Assembly (NCBI GenBank): GCA_030653435.1
Contig: JAURZI010000111.1
Span: 1 to 64,000 of the forward strand
Source of the DNA: Methylovulum sp.
GTDB lineage: Bacteria; Pseudomonadota; Gammaproteobacteria; Methylococcales; Methylomonadaceae
Reading direction: 5' to 3'
Length of the DNA stretch: 64,000 bases
A program made the translations under genes and the position numbers. Shown here one piece after another: positions 1-9,236 of the stretch. Below the pieces are notes generated by a model. It had not been told where the DNA came from, did not search any database, and saw nothing but the letters and a program-made list of their open reading frames with translations. Position 1 is the first letter of the stretch; each line of letters opens with the position of its first letter.

Positions 1-51
1 GCTGTTTAAAACGTGTTGCAATGCACGGGCAACTCTTGAAAAAATGTTCAT
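1..51 (-). CDS. N-terminal fragment of a probable transposase (runs off window)
   Basis: The minus strand has an ATG at 51 preceded by an AAAGGAAAC ribosome-binding site and codes MNIFSRVARALQHVLNS up to the window edge. The pattern (hydrophobic start, RVARALQHVL helix) resembles the beginning of IS4-type transposases found in methanotrophs and cyanobacteria; this is from memory of the family and only 17 codons are visible. Its position just downstream of a prematurely ended TonB receptor gene fits an insertion sequence that landed in that gene. The call depends on sequence outside the window. Confidence 0.4.
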   Translation of the reverse strand, partial: MNIFSRVARALQHVLNS

Positions 52-135
52 GTTTCCTTTTTTGTGCCTGATTGTTGTTTTGATCTATCATGCGTGAAAT
101 AAGGGAAGTTTGTCTAAGTTTTCTTAAGTTGATGC

Positions 136-1878
136 CTATGAGTCGTAACGGAAGCCGCCCATGATATGGAACTTGTCCCAAATCGTCATTTGGTCCTGTA
201 AATAAAGCGCCTTGGAAGTGCTTTCGGTGCCGATGTCGTAACCAGGGGCTTGGTTTCGATATTGCGCTAATTGCGCGGACGATACCCCAGGAGGGTTATC
301 ATCCCTGAAAATATTGATGGTATCAATCTTTCCAAAGGCGACCTGATATTCAAAATTGTTATTGTAATACTCGCCACCCAATAGCACTTTATGCTTGACA
401 CCGTAGGTTTCAAAATCGAAGGTGCCGTTGACCCAAGCGGTGAGCGAATCAAGTTTTTCCGGACCAAACCAGTAATTGCGATTTACATTGCCAAATTCTG
501 GACTGCCTGGAATTCTGTCATCAACCCTCGTTAAATAAACCGTTTCCCATTGTTTCTGGTTTTGGGAATAGACCGTCCCGGCGTTGAGCTTAATTTTATC
601 GTTGATGTGTTGGTCAATTCTGAAATCGATCAAATCGTTGGTGTTGGTGTTCGTTAAGTTGGGATCCATGAAGGTTGTCGAACGCGAAATCGGCGCCAAC
701 TTAGCATTGCCTGTACCTCGACCAGATAATTCAATGGCAGGTGTGCCGTTATCGTAAGAGTTATTTTCATCGAAATGCTCATACGAAAGCGTCAATTTAG
801 TATCGGATGTGGCTTGCCAGCTTAAAGTCGGCGCAAAAAAGATGCGGTCTTTGTCGGTATTACGGAACGAGTTGGTGTCCAAATATGACAAGTCCATACG
901 GTAATTCAGTCCGTGTTCTTTGCTTAATGGCCCTGTGGCGCTGGCTTCGGTGCGGTAAAAATCGTAAGAGCCAAAGCGTTGCTCCACCGAGTAATATGGA
1001 TCGGCACTGGGTTGCTTGGTCGTCGTGCTGATAAAACCGCCCGGATCGCCGAAACCATACAGCATGGCGGAGGTGCCTTTTAACACTTCAACGCGTTCAA
1101 CATTGGCCAAGTCGAATTTGGTTGCCGGAATGCGGATACCGTTGCGGTAATTGGCGGTACTTTGCAAAAAACCGCGCATGACAAAAGTTTCATAATCGCC
1201 GCCAAACGAATGCTGAGTCTGTACGCCACTGACGTTCTTGATGACATCTTCCAGGCGGTAAGCCTGTTGGTCGTGCAACACGCTTTTAGGAATCACTTGA
1301 ATGGAGGCTGGCGTTTCCATGAGCGGCGTGTCGGTTTTGGTGGACGTGGAAGAATCAGTTACAGCATAGGATTTGTTATAGGGATCGTTGGTATTCCCAG
1401 GATCATAAGGATCTGCTTCCGAATGGGCTACCACTCTCACTTTTGGCAATGTGGTTTCGCTGCTGGATTGCGGTTTCGGTGTTTCGTTGGTGAAGCCGGT
1501 TTTTCTGAAATTAGGGTCTGCCGCTGCCACTGTCACGGTATTGGCATCGATAAAGTGGTAGGTCACCCCACTGCCTTGCAGCAACGTGGATAAGGCTTGT
1601 GCCGGGGTCATATCGCCTTCCAGCCCGTTCCCGGTCACGCCGCGCACCTGATTGGCAGTGAACAGGATTTCCATACCGGAATCAGCGGCTAGCCTCAACA
1701 AGCCACTGTCGAGTGATTGTAGCGGGATGCGGTAATGACGGGCAGCCTCATCTGCGTTAGCGGTACTGGTTAAGGCGATCAAGCCGAATCCCAGTCCGGT
1801 ACAGGCCATCCTTTGTATTTTGGGGATGATAACTAACCTAAACTTACTTTGCTGCCCAGACGTGTCGTTCTCGCACAT
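136..1878 (-). pseudogene. TonB-dependent siderophore receptor with STN domain, C-terminally truncated
   Basis: FecA/FpvA-type outer-membrane transducer: it would import an iron chelate and signal its presence to the adjacent FecR. Visible order: signal peptide (to about residue 42), STN signalling domain (about 48-115, starting YRIPLQSLDSGLLRLAADSG), plug domain (about 180-290, with IQVIPKSVLHDQQAYRLEDV and NVERVEVLKGTSAMLYGFGDPGG), then beta-barrel strands. The protein stops at 580 residues, right after the barrel motif GGFRYDS, whereas the family usually has 700-820; the last ~200 residues of barrel, including the terminal aromatic residue needed for assembly, are absent. A transposase-like start lies only 85 bp beyond the stop, suggesting disruption by an insertion sequence. 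Same strand as fecI- and fecR-like genes upstream. Probably non-functional as a porin. Confidence 0.8.
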
Positions 1879-1904
1879 ATTTTCTACCCTCGTTAATTAT
1901 TGTA

Positions 1905-1935
1905 ATAACTAACTAAGACGAAGGTGGCAGCGATT
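1905..1935 (-). promoter_or_regulatory. possible FecI-type ECF promoter of the receptor gene
   Basis: In the 107 bp gap between the FecR-like and receptor genes the minus strand reads TTCGTCTTAG at about 1923-1914. A CGTCTT -10-like box is common in front of TonB receptor genes controlled by iron-starvation ECF sigma factors. No convincing -35 box at the usual spacing was found, so this is tentative. Confidence 0.25.
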
Positions 1936-1985
1936 TTATACAGCAGGCCGTTATTTTAGATTGCGTGATCCGATATTTTTTGGTC

Positions 1986-3020
1986 TTAATGGTGCAACAG
2001 CACCCACCATGTTCCCAAGCGGGTTTCTTTTAAGCCCAGTATTTTCCGCACTTTGGTCAGTGCTGCTTCAGGATCGGCAAGGGAAAACAGGCCAGTCACA
2101 CGTAGCTTACTAAGATTGTCGCTTCCTAAAAAGATACGGCCTGTGCGGTAACGCTCGATTTCTGCGACCAATTCGGCGAGCGGTTGATTCTTGACGATAA
2201 CCTGGCGTTGCCGCCAGGCACCGGTGAGTTCGCTGTCAGCAGTTTCCGGCGCGTTCAGTATGCCGCTGCCGTGGGTGTAACGCAGTTGCTGGCCTTGCTT
2301 GATGAGCACTGGCGTATTTTTCGGATTATTCCCGCCGGCGGGTAGGCTGGCGGCAACGGCATGTTCCTGAACGTCAATATCTATGTCGCCGGAAGCCTTA
2401 CGATAGACTTCAAACACGGTACCCAAAGCGTGCACTTGGAGTTCACCCGTGCTGACAGAAAACGGGCGGGCTTGATCCCCAGCCACGGTAAACTGGGCTT
2501 GACCGTGATGGAGGATGATTTGTCGTGTAGCGTCTTGGTAATCCACCGAGACCGCTGTATTGGTGTTCAAAAACAACAGACTCCCATCGGTAAGCTGGAA
2601 GGTGCGTTGTTCACCCGTGCCAGTATGGTAGTCACTCAGGTAAGCGTCCCACAGGCTGGCTTGTTCGGGCAATACCAAGTTGAGCGCGAATAGCCATGAA
2701 GCAGTCAAGGCCAACGGTATAAGCAGCCAGCGGCTAGGGCGGCGCTGTCGAAATGGCGCAACAGTAGTGCTTATATCAGGCCGTCCGCTGTTTGGCTTGG
2801 GTGCGGTAACCGCCGTTTTCATTTGCACGGTTTGGGTCATGGCCTCGAACAGGTCTTCGGCATTGGCGAAGGCATGAGCATGGCTGAGGTCGTGCGAAAG
2901 CCAATCGGCAAATTCACGGGTTTCGGATTCGGTCAACTCAAAGGTACGCAACCTAATCAGCCATTCGATGGCTTGTTGTTGCAAGGGCGGCAAACTGGCT
3001 GGGTATTTATCGGTAGGCAT
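1986..3020 (-). CDS. FecR-family anti-sigma factor / signal transducer
   Basis: Inner-membrane regulator of 344 residues that would receive the signal from the STN domain of the neighbouring receptor and control the FecI-like sigma factor. Seen: N-terminal cytoplasmic domain (DUF4880 type, residues about 10-55, WLIRLRTFELTESETREFADWLS), a single membrane segment (about 98-117, WLLIPLALTASWLFALNLVL), then the periplasmic FecR domain (about 130-235, GTGEQRTFQLTDGSLLFLNT) and a C-terminal STN-like segment (about 265-340). Length and order are typical. Transcribed with the sigma-factor gene 75 bp upstream and the receptor 107 bp downstream, a complete FecIRA layout. Confidence 0.93.
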   Translation of the reverse strand: MPTDKYPASLPPLQQQAIEWLIRLRTFELTESETREFADWLSHDLSHAHAFANAEDLFEAMTQTVQMKTAVTAPKPNSGRPDISTTVAPFRQRRPSRWLLIPLALTASWLFALNLVLPEQASLWDAYLSDYHTGTGEQRTFQLTDGSLLFLNTNTAVSVDYQDATRQIILHHGQAQFTVAGDQARPFSVSTGELQVHALGTVFEVYRKASGDIDIDVQEHAVAASLPAGGNNPKNTPVLIKQGQQLRYTHGSGILNAPETADSELTGAWRQRQVIVKNQPLAELVAEIERYRTGRIFLGSDNLSKLRVTGLFSLADPEAALTKVRKILGLKETRLGTWWVLLHH

Positions 3021-3095
3021 TAAGGCGCTCAGAAATCCGGGTCGGCACTGAGTAAGACGTTTGATAGGATCAAAATATTCACTATTTTTGATTGT

Positions 3096-3647
3096 TCAGG
3101 TTCTGGGTTCATTCTGGGCATTCAGCCTGAGCTGACAATGGCTCATGGCCTTAATCAACAGTCTATAGACTTTGACTTGGGAAACCTCCAAACGGGCAGC
3201 GATTTGGGTTTGTGTCAGCCCTTCGATGCTGTGCATTATGAAGGCATTGCGGCAGTCCACGGGGAGTTCTTCCAGCGCGGTGTACACCAACTGCAACTGT
3301 TGGCGGGCCATGACAATCCGCTCAGGTCCGGTATCTGGCAAAGTTTGTGCGTCGGAAGGGCGACGACTGGCCCCAGCTTCCCCATCGACCATGACTTTTT
3401 GCCGAACTTTCATTTTCCGCTGGTAATCGGTTGCCAAATTGACGGCAATGCAGAACGCCAAGGCACGGGCGTTATTGGGGGGCGTAGTTTGAATGAATTG
3501 CTGAAAGCGCAGAAAAGTTTCTTGCGTCAGGTCGGCGGCGGCTTCTTGGCATTTGATGCGCCCGGTAAAAAAGCTTAACAAATCGTCGGATAAGGCTTCG
3601 TTCCAGTATAAAGCCATATCGGTGGGCGAGGGTGCGGTCATAGTCAA
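3096..3647 (-). CDS. FecI-like ECF RNA polymerase sigma factor
   Basis: Extracytoplasmic-function sigma factor of 183 residues expected to direct RNA polymerase to the iron-uptake receptor promoter. Sigma region 2 spans about residues 10-85 (DLTQETFLRFQQFI, NLATDYQRK); region 4 with its helix-turn-helix spans about 115-170 (ALEELPVDCRNAFIMHSIEGL then TQTQIAARLEVSQVKVYRLL). First gene of the FecI-FecR-receptor set, all on the minus strand. A second ATG at residue 11 (MALYWNEAL) aligns better with the family's usual start, so the first ten residues are uncertain. No Fur box was recognised upstream. Confidence 0.92.
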   Translation of the reverse strand: MTMTAPSPTDMALYWNEALSDDLLSFFTGRIKCQEAAADLTQETFLRFQQFIQTTPPNNARALAFCIAVNLATDYQRKMKVRQKVMVDGEAGASRRPSDAQTLPDTGPERIVMARQQLQLVYTALEELPVDCRNAFIMHSIEGLTQTQIAARLEVSQVKVYRLLIKAMSHCQLRLNAQNEPRT

Positions 3648-3758
3648 TGCGGTGAAATGGTAAAGTCCAGGGTTTCGGACATTATCTTATGAATAGTTGA
3701 GCAATGCTAATAAATTGGCAACTAACCAGCCATCCGCTTTTGCTGTTCAGGCAATAAT

Positions 3759-3791
3759 TGTGGTGCTTGCCATGCATCTTCATGCACCACA
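3759..3791. terminator. hairpin in the 278 bp gap upstream of the FecI-like gene
   Basis: Arms TGTGGTGC (3759-3766) and GCACCACA (3784-3791) pair perfectly around a 17-base loop; TTTTTG follows on the plus strand. It lies between the 3' end of the small secreted-protein gene at 3926 and the start of the FecI-like gene, so it may end transcription of the former. The rest of 3648-3925 shows nothing else I can identify. Confidence 0.4.
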
Positions 3792-3925
3792 GTGTTTTTG
3801 AAAAGTTTGGATTTGTTTATATTTCCATGCAGTTTTTCGATGTTGACACTGGATTTTAGTATGGGTTTTGAGGTATTTTCCATGCGACAATGCGAAAAAA
3901 ATTAGCTAACAAATCGATTTTTTTA

Positions 3926-4270
3926 CTATTTATCCAGTTTCTTCTTGGCCGCATCTGCAGCTACGCCAATCGCTTCGACGCTTTTCCGATATTCCGCTTG
4001 CTCTTTATTGGCGGTGTCGGCAATGATGCCATTATCGGTGTTTGCTTCTTTAATCAGGCATTCAAAGTAAACCTTCGCCTGTTGTTGCCAGTTGTTGATA
4101 GCGGCTATACTTTTATTGAAGGTTTCAACAGAGTCGTCTGCAATCGAAGGCGCGCTAGGTTTCACACCGCAATTTCTAGGTGTCCAGCCACCATTGGCAA
4201 GGTTTCCGGCTTGGGCTATACCGATAAATTGCGCCAATAATAGGCTAAAACTTAAAATAAACATATTCAT
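3926..4270 (-). CDS. small exported protein, function unknown
   Basis: Codes about 114 residues. The ATG at 4270 is preferred over the one at 4276 because AGGAT sits eight bases before it. A clear signal peptide (MNMFILSFSLLLAQFIGIAQA) is followed by a mature part of ~93 residues with one Cys in a RNCGVKP context and a second Cys in YFECLIKEANTDN; these could form a disulfide. The C-terminal half is Lys/Ala-rich and helical (AEYRKSVEAIGVAADAAKKKLDK). I do not recognise the family. It stands alone, downstream of a miniature repeat element. Confidence 0.7.
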   Translation of the reverse strand: MNMFILSFSLLLAQFIGIAQAGNLANGGWTPRNCGVKPSAPSIADDSVETFNKSIAAINNWQQQAKVYFECLIKEANTDNGIIADTANKEQAEYRKSVEAIGVAADAAKKKLDK

Positions 4271-4450
4271 GGTCATATCCTGAATTTGAAAAATGAATTA
4301 AAAATTATACCCCACTGTTTCTTGCGTTTTTACGGTCTTAAAACGGTTTTTTTCGGGAGTGTAAATATTTTCGTGTAACCGCTTATTTTCAATGCAGTTG
4401 AATTCCTTTGGTAGGAAGGAATATAAGCCACATCATCAAAGCCCCAGTAT

Positions 4451-4647
4451 TACTCCCATATGAGTCAAAAAGCGTTGAAGTTTTTGCCAGAGGTCATTAT
4501 TCAGCCTTTTCTCTCCGTAGGGCGCGCTGCGCGCACCATCGGCGGCTCGGTACCGGAAAAGGCGCGCGCGGCGCGCCCTTCGTTTCGTGTGACGGTAGGC
4601 GTTACCGGTTTTCAAAACTTAGATGTTTTCTCGATCAGATGGGGGTA
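4451..4647 (+). repeat. miniature inverted-repeat element, copy A
   Basis: 197 bp element running from TACTCCCATATGAGTC to GATCAGATGGGGGTA. The ends are imperfect inverted repeats (consensus TACTCCCATCTGA), with an internal GC-rich hairpin made of a GTAGGGCGCGC-type arm and its complement. Same orientation as copy B. Codes no credible protein. Confidence 0.85.
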
Positions 4648-5021
4648 GTTACAGCGATTCAAGATTTGCACAGGATTAAGTCTGAGGCGGACCTATCTTC
4701 GTTAATCTGGAAGACTCAAAATCACAGTGGAAGCTTCATTGAATGCATAAATGGAAGCCCTTCTGGGTTACCCCAAGCACTCGCCGACAGGCTGTCGTTC
4801 CGGTAACAGCAGGAATGCTAAGGCAGCAAAACACTCAAAGGCAATCACGGTGTGCTTGAGATTGAAACGCCACACGACCGTAACGGCATCATACGTGATT
4901 GGAAGCCGAGCATTAATCAGCTTACGATAATGTATCAGGACAGAATGCCTGATTTTATTTAATGGCTGTTTACACGACTTTTTTACACTCTCGTTTCCGC
5001 GCCACCCCAACGGGTTGCATT

Positions 5022-6713
5022 TCAATGAATAGAGTTCATGTATTGAAGTAGCACGTCTTTTGCTTTACCTTGCCCTTCCAGATAGTCATACCAACCGTTA
5101 GTTGGCGTCGCCATATTAATCAAAATATCTTTGGCTTGGGCGTATTGGGGATCGGTCATGATACGAGTCATCGCATCTTCGGGGATTATAGATTTAATAT
5201 TTGAGGCCAACCAATTGCCATCTGCTACCGAGGTAATCGCTTCCATTAACACCGTTTTCCCATCTTTGCCGTTGAATACAGCAGCTTGGCATTTTGCCTC
5301 ATCCCATACGGTGTCAGCCTTGCAATCCAGGGCGATAAAATCGACACTGCCGGACACACGCTTTGCTCCAGAACCTCCTGAAATTGCCTGGACATAGGCT
5401 TTCGCTATGGCTTTTTCAGTGGCATCGGGAGTGCGCTGGCAATAACTTTCAAACAAATCAGTTTGGTTTGACTTACGCAATAAATTTGCTCCTGCATGTC
5501 CGACGGGACTCACAGCGCCTTGGTTTTGCGTCCATTTGGCATGGCATTGGTCTGCAATGATTTCTTTCGAGCGCAAACAAGCATCGCCGCCATAATTCAG
5601 CGAAATTCGTCCAACCCGAAATTTACCGCTGGCGTTACCCATCCACGGATTCGCCCATTGGGTGATCAATTTTGGATCGGTGCAACTGATATTGATCAGT
5701 TCTGCCCATGTCGTCGCGTAAGTCACATATTCACCACCAAAAATGGTTCTGCTGTAAACCGGTGCCGCTTCACCTTTTTTATAGATTTCACCCACCCATT
5801 CCCACAGTTTTGGTGCACGTTTGACGGCACGTGTTACTCGATATTCATACCAGACATTGGCTTTCCAGTTAAGTTTAGTGACATCACTGCCGCCACAACC
5901 GTAGTCATCATTACCCGATCCGTCACCACCACCACCCCAATTTGCCTGGCGTTGGGCATTATTGGGCAAACTTGGATTGTTCTTTAAATATTGTAAGCCG
6001 ACATGCCCCCACGCTGTAGTCGTATCTTTGCAACGATTAGCATCAATGCCGGAAACGCCTGCAAAATCAAATCCACGCGGATAGGCCATATCGCTAAAAT
6101 TAGTTTGCAAAGCCCAATAATAAAGTGGAAACTTATTCGCATCCAATGCCGTCGCTGATGGTAAGGTCTTGATCATAAAATCAATTCCGGCCGAGGTGAT
6201 TTTTGCTTTTTGAGGGTCTGAAGCGTCAAATGGCCAGACAAAATCACCGTACATACCACCTGGGCCGGTTGATTCCAGATGGCGCTGGAGTATGGCTTTC
6301 GCCTTAGTATCGCCCTCAAGATAAGCGTACCAACCGCTGTTTTTGGTGCTGAGATAGAAAAATATCTGGCGGACATCTTGATATTGCGGGTCATTACCGT
6401 AAACCCTGCGTATATCATCAATAGGCACAAGGTCGGCAATGTTGCTTGCCGTAATCATTTCCATCAGCAGCGTTTTGCCATCCTTGCCGTTAAAAACAAT
6501 TTTTTGGCACTTTTGTTCATCGAATACGGTCGCCGCTGTGCAACCTAAGGCATCATAATCAATAGAGCCCGCCACTTTGGAACCCGGGCCATTGGTAATT
6601 GCCTGAACATAAGCTTTAGCAACGTCTTCAGGTAAAACTAAAGAACCAGAATCAGCTTGATACGAAAATCCAGCCAGAAATAGTATTGCCAAATAAGCTA
6701 AGCGATTATTCAT
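5022..6713 (-). CDS. exported protein with two copies of one domain around a central domain, function unknown
   Basis: 563 residues with a signal peptide (about 1-20, LAYLAILFLAGFSYQADS). Residues about 28-147 and 433-563 are two copies of one domain: both have AKAYVQAI, a G-S-(I/V)-D-(Y/F) segment, a CxxxTVxDExKCQ motif with two Cys, VFNGKDGKT, and a WY(A/D)YLEGxxKAK ending. The centre (about 150-430) contains a Gly-rich stretch (ANWGGGGDGSGNDDYGCGG), a Trp-rich strand block (NVWYEYRVTR, LWEWVGEIYKKG) resembling jelly-roll/DUF3472-type domains, and several Cys. Probably periplasmic or secreted and disulfide-bonded. The family is not one I can name. It begins a minus-strand series after the lipoprotein and outer-membrane genes, within a segment bracketed by repeat copies A and B. 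Confidence 0.8.
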   Translation of the reverse strand: MNNRLAYLAILFLAGFSYQADSGSLVLPEDVAKAYVQAITNGPGSKVAGSIDYDALGCTAATVFDEQKCQKIVFNGKDGKTLLMEMITASNIADLVPIDDIRRVYGNDPQYQDVRQIFFYLSTKNSGWYAYLEGDTKAKAILQRHLESTGPGGMYGDFVWPFDASDPQKAKITSAGIDFMIKTLPSATALDANKFPLYYWALQTNFSDMAYPRGFDFAGVSGIDANRCKDTTTAWGHVGLQYLKNNPSLPNNAQRQANWGGGGDGSGNDDYGCGGSDVTKLNWKANVWYEYRVTRAVKRAPKLWEWVGEIYKKGEAAPVYSRTIFGGEYVTYATTWAELINISCTDPKLITQWANPWMGNASGKFRVGRISLNYGGDACLRSKEIIADQCHAKWTQNQGAVSPVGHAGANLLRKSNQTDLFESYCQRTPDATEKAIAKAYVQAISGGSGAKRVSGSVDFIALDCKADTVWDEAKCQAAVFNGKDGKTVLMEAITSVADGNWLASNIKSIIPEDAMTRIMTDPQYAQAKDILINMATPTNGWYDYLEGQGKAKDVLLQYMNSIH

Positions 6714-6864
6714 TATTATCCTCTCCCAAAAAACGCGTGGATTGTCTTATTGATTTAAGCAACTAAAATAGGCTAGATACGCACGATATGGCTTCTCGTG
6801 TTAATGGCAAACACACAAAGCCAAAAAAGCCATGCAAATTGTTTTTTTACTATCATGAAGATAG

Positions 6865-7212
6865 TTACTGTTTCAGCGAGCTATCTAGTTTGCCTGCTTC
6901 TGGATCGGTGTTATCGTCCGGTTCCTTGCAAACCTGATTGCCCCATTCATGAACTTTGCCGTCAAGCAGGCGGATGGCTGTGTATTGCAAACAAAATGTA
7001 CCGGCCAGCCCATCCGTTTCGTAATAGGCAATTTCCTCGTCGGTCGACAAGTGGTCAATTTTGTAAGGATCCCCCAGTCGTTTCAGCATGTCAGCCTTGC
7101 TCATGCCTTCATAAAGCCCCGTTTGTATCGCTTTGCGGCTTTCTGAAGGACCATAGATGATGCTGCAAGCGGACAAGCCTAATAAAATTATGCAAATGAG
7201 CTGCTTCTTCAT
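6865..7212 (-). CDS. BamE/SmpA-like small lipoprotein
   Basis: 115 residues with a lipobox LSAC (Cys at residue 16), so lipid-anchored. The body matches the SmpA/BamE fold pattern: a helix with GLYEGMSKADMLKRLGDPYKIDH followed by strands ending in GKVHEWG. In the family, the G-M-(S/T)-xx-(E/D)-(V/M)-xxxLG-x-P motif is diagnostic. Canonical BamE belongs to the beta-barrel assembly machine; this copy is diverged and probably a paralogue with an unknown partner. It follows the barrel-like gene by 15 bp, so the two are likely co-transcribed. Confidence 0.75.
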   Translation of the reverse strand: MKKQLICIILLGLSACSIIYGPSESRKAIQTGLYEGMSKADMLKRLGDPYKIDHLSTDEEIAYYETDGLAGTFCLQYTAIRLLDGKVHEWGNQVCKEPDDNTDPEAGKLDSSLKQ

Positions 7213-7227
7213 GGTTTAGTATGGCCT

Positions 7228-8556
7228 TTAAAAATTGAAACCGAAATTAACACCAAAACCATCAATGTTGACGGTCTTATTTTGCGGCAAATCGCTGGTT
7301 GTGTAGGTCATGCCGATACGCATATCCTGAGCATCGATCGTCCGGCGAACGAAACTGCCTGTTCGCGAACTCTTTGTTGCGAGGGCTAGGTTAAAGCCGA
7401 CTTGCTGCATGCTATCCATGTAAAGCGCTGCGTATTGGTCAGCCGTGCTGAAACGGGTGTCGGTAAAAAAAACGGTGCCTGACAATTTACGTCCGAACAA
7501 CGACGGCCCTAAATAGTGCGAATAGTAAACTCCGTTCCTGAACACGCCGACATCAATATTGTCGGTTTGCGAACCGAAAACAGGATTACCATTCAAATCA
7601 AAGCTTTTAAAAACTTGGTCGCGTTGCGCCGAGGTCCCGTAGTAAGACAACATATTTTTAATACCGAACACGCCTCCGGCCAAACGCATGTCGTACTGGC
7701 TCAAGATGCCCGCCGAATAAATGATTGCGGAAGCGGTGTCTTTGTTGCTGTCCGAATCGATGCCGCCGACCCTGCTGAGCACCGTCAAAGCCCAAACGTC
7801 TTTCATGCTTAACAAATGCGACAATGGTATCGTCAAACCTGCGCCCAGCGAGGCGCTGTAATAAGAAGTTGAGGTGCCGGCATTATTAAAATTCGTGGTG
7901 TTATTATTTTCAATGTAGGACAACGGCAGGTTTAAAGATAAAACATAACCGTTACCCAACTTGATTTTGGTGTCCAGTGGCAAGGTGATCGCATCGGAAG
8001 TTCCTATGCCGCTATAACTAGCGCCCAACCCACTGGTGTACAAGCCGCTTAACGTGCTAGTGTCGGCCGCCTTCAGTGACAATTCAGAGGGAATCCCATT
8101 GGTAGCTAGAAAACGGTAGTCGTTGGCGGATTTTCCTGGATAACCCATAGTAAGAAAGCGCCCGCTGTCCTTACCGGTACGGTAAACAGTATCGCCTAAC
8201 TGCGATTCTTCCAATGCCTGAGATGGGTGGGTTTTCAGTTCGACATCCTGCTGATAAGACCCTTTTTCAAGCGAGGCTGAACCCGATGTTTCTTCAGCAT
8301 CGTCTAAGCTCATAGACTGCCCGGACATATCGAAATCCTGTTGAAACATCAACGAAGAAGCGCTGTTCGGCGAGCCGATTATTGCGTTTTGCAAATCGCA
8401 ACTATGGTTTCCTATATAAACACTGCCACCGTAGTTTGAAACAAGGCTTGAATAACCACTACAGTAAGAGGAACTAGCTTGCGTGACATTAGATGTGATT
8501 AGCAATCCAATCACATGGGCTACAGCCCATTTAAGTTGGTTTGGCTTGAATTTCAT
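7228..8556 (-). CDS. predicted outer-membrane beta-barrel protein
   Basis: 442 residues: signal peptide (about 1-27, ending NVTQAS), a Ser/Gly-rich head with two Cys (SSYCSGYSS, IGNHSCDLQNA), then many alternating amphipathic strands (VLSLNLPLSYIE, YSASLGAGLTIPLSHLL, GVFGIKNMLSYYG) and a final strand ending GFGVNFGFNF, with the terminal Phe typical of Bam substrates. A GGGGG-containing purine-rich site precedes the ATG. No named family was recognised; porin or autotransporter-barrel-like surface protein is the best guess. Probably an operon with the BamE-like lipoprotein. Confidence 0.75.
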   Translation of the reverse strand: MKFKPNQLKWAVAHVIGLLITSNVTQASSSYCSGYSSLVSNYGGSVYIGNHSCDLQNAIIGSPNSASSLMFQQDFDMSGQSMSLDDAEETSGSASLEKGSYQQDVELKTHPSQALEESQLGDTVYRTGKDSGRFLTMGYPGKSANDYRFLATNGIPSELSLKAADTSTLSGLYTSGLGASYSGIGTSDAITLPLDTKIKLGNGYVLSLNLPLSYIENNNTTNFNNAGTSTSYYSASLGAGLTIPLSHLLSMKDVWALTVLSRVGGIDSDSNKDTASAIIYSAGILSQYDMRLAGGVFGIKNMLSYYGTSAQRDQVFKSFDLNGNPVFGSQTDNIDVGVFRNGVYYSHYLGPSLFGRKLSGTVFFTDTRFSTADQYAALYMDSMQQVGFNLALATKSSRTGSFVRRTIDAQDMRIGMTYTTSDLPQNKTVNIDGFGVNFGFNF

Positions 8557-8770
8557 AGAGTTTTTCCCCCTTATTATTTAGCTCAATAACTTCCCTTTGC
8601 AGAAAGGTGCTTTAAAGCAGCTATGCCGTGGCAATATAGTCAGGCCGTAGGCTAACCCGCAAAAACCGCATTGTCAATGGCACCTGTTATTAGTTCGTAG
8701 GTTGGGTTCAGTGTGCTAAAGGTTGCTATGATTTCTTCCATGATCAGATCAGGCCAGTAATGCTGCGAGC
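8557..8770 (-). promoter_or_regulatory. leader region of the outer-membrane protein gene with two palindromes
   Basis: The untranslated region contains CCTTT-GCAG-AAAGG (about 8594-8607) directly next to the perfect palindrome TGCTTTAAAGCA (8608-8619), 40-60 bp before the start codon. These could be a regulator site or RNA hairpins. I tested by eye for c-di-GMP riboswitch landmarks and did not find them. Function unknown. Confidence 0.3.
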
Positions 8771-8964
8771 TACTCCCATATGAGTCAGAGCGTTGAAGTT
8801 TTTGCCATAGGTCATTATTCAGCCTTTTCCCACCGTAGGGGGCGCTGTGCGCGCCATCGGCGGCTCGGTACCGGAAAAGGCGCCCGCTGTGCGCCCTACG
8901 TTTCGTGTGACGGTAGGTGTTGCCGGTTTCAAAACTTAGACGTTTTCTCGATCAGATGGGAGTA
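8771..8964 (+). repeat. miniature inverted-repeat element, copy B
   Basis: 194 bp, TACTCCCATATGAGTC to GATCAGATGGGAGTA, same orientation as copy A and sharing its CATATG variant near the left end, where other copies have CATCTG. Between 8965 and 9236 there is only a small hairpin (CGGTT/AACCG, 9108-9122) upstream of the next gene. Confidence 0.85.
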
Positions 8965-9236
8965 AGACGCCTGTATTCTAGCTTTTTGTCCCATTAGCAA
9001 ATAATCAGTTGCCGCCTGACGAAGGCATTGATTGAGAGGCAGCGTAAAATCATATGTACGCTAGCGCACTGTGTTTATTGGCGGAAAAGAGTCTAATCAT
9101 GGCTGAACGGTTCCCAGAACCGGTTATTTCCCACTAAGCTCATTCAGATTTCGATACAGCAAGTGGCAACCGTTACCAACGTGGATGCTTCATTGCAATG
9201 CTTGGGTCCGACGTTTAACTCAATGGATAAAACATC

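Noticed and set aside
4408-4806. Open frames inside the miniature elements (also 8780-8965, 37519-37914, 55072-55284)
   Set aside because: They translate the inverted-repeat element, differ between copies in frame and length, and have no start signals or protein features.
4768-5025. 85-codon minus-strand frame between element A and the two-copy-domain gene
   Set aside because: No ribosome-binding site, starts within the preceding gene's stop region and has no recognisable features.
8557-8700. c-di-GMP riboswitch in the leader of the outer-membrane protein gene
   Set aside because: A hairpin pair is visible but the conserved riboswitch landmarks (GGGCAAACC-type and GCAAAGCC-type loops) are not found.
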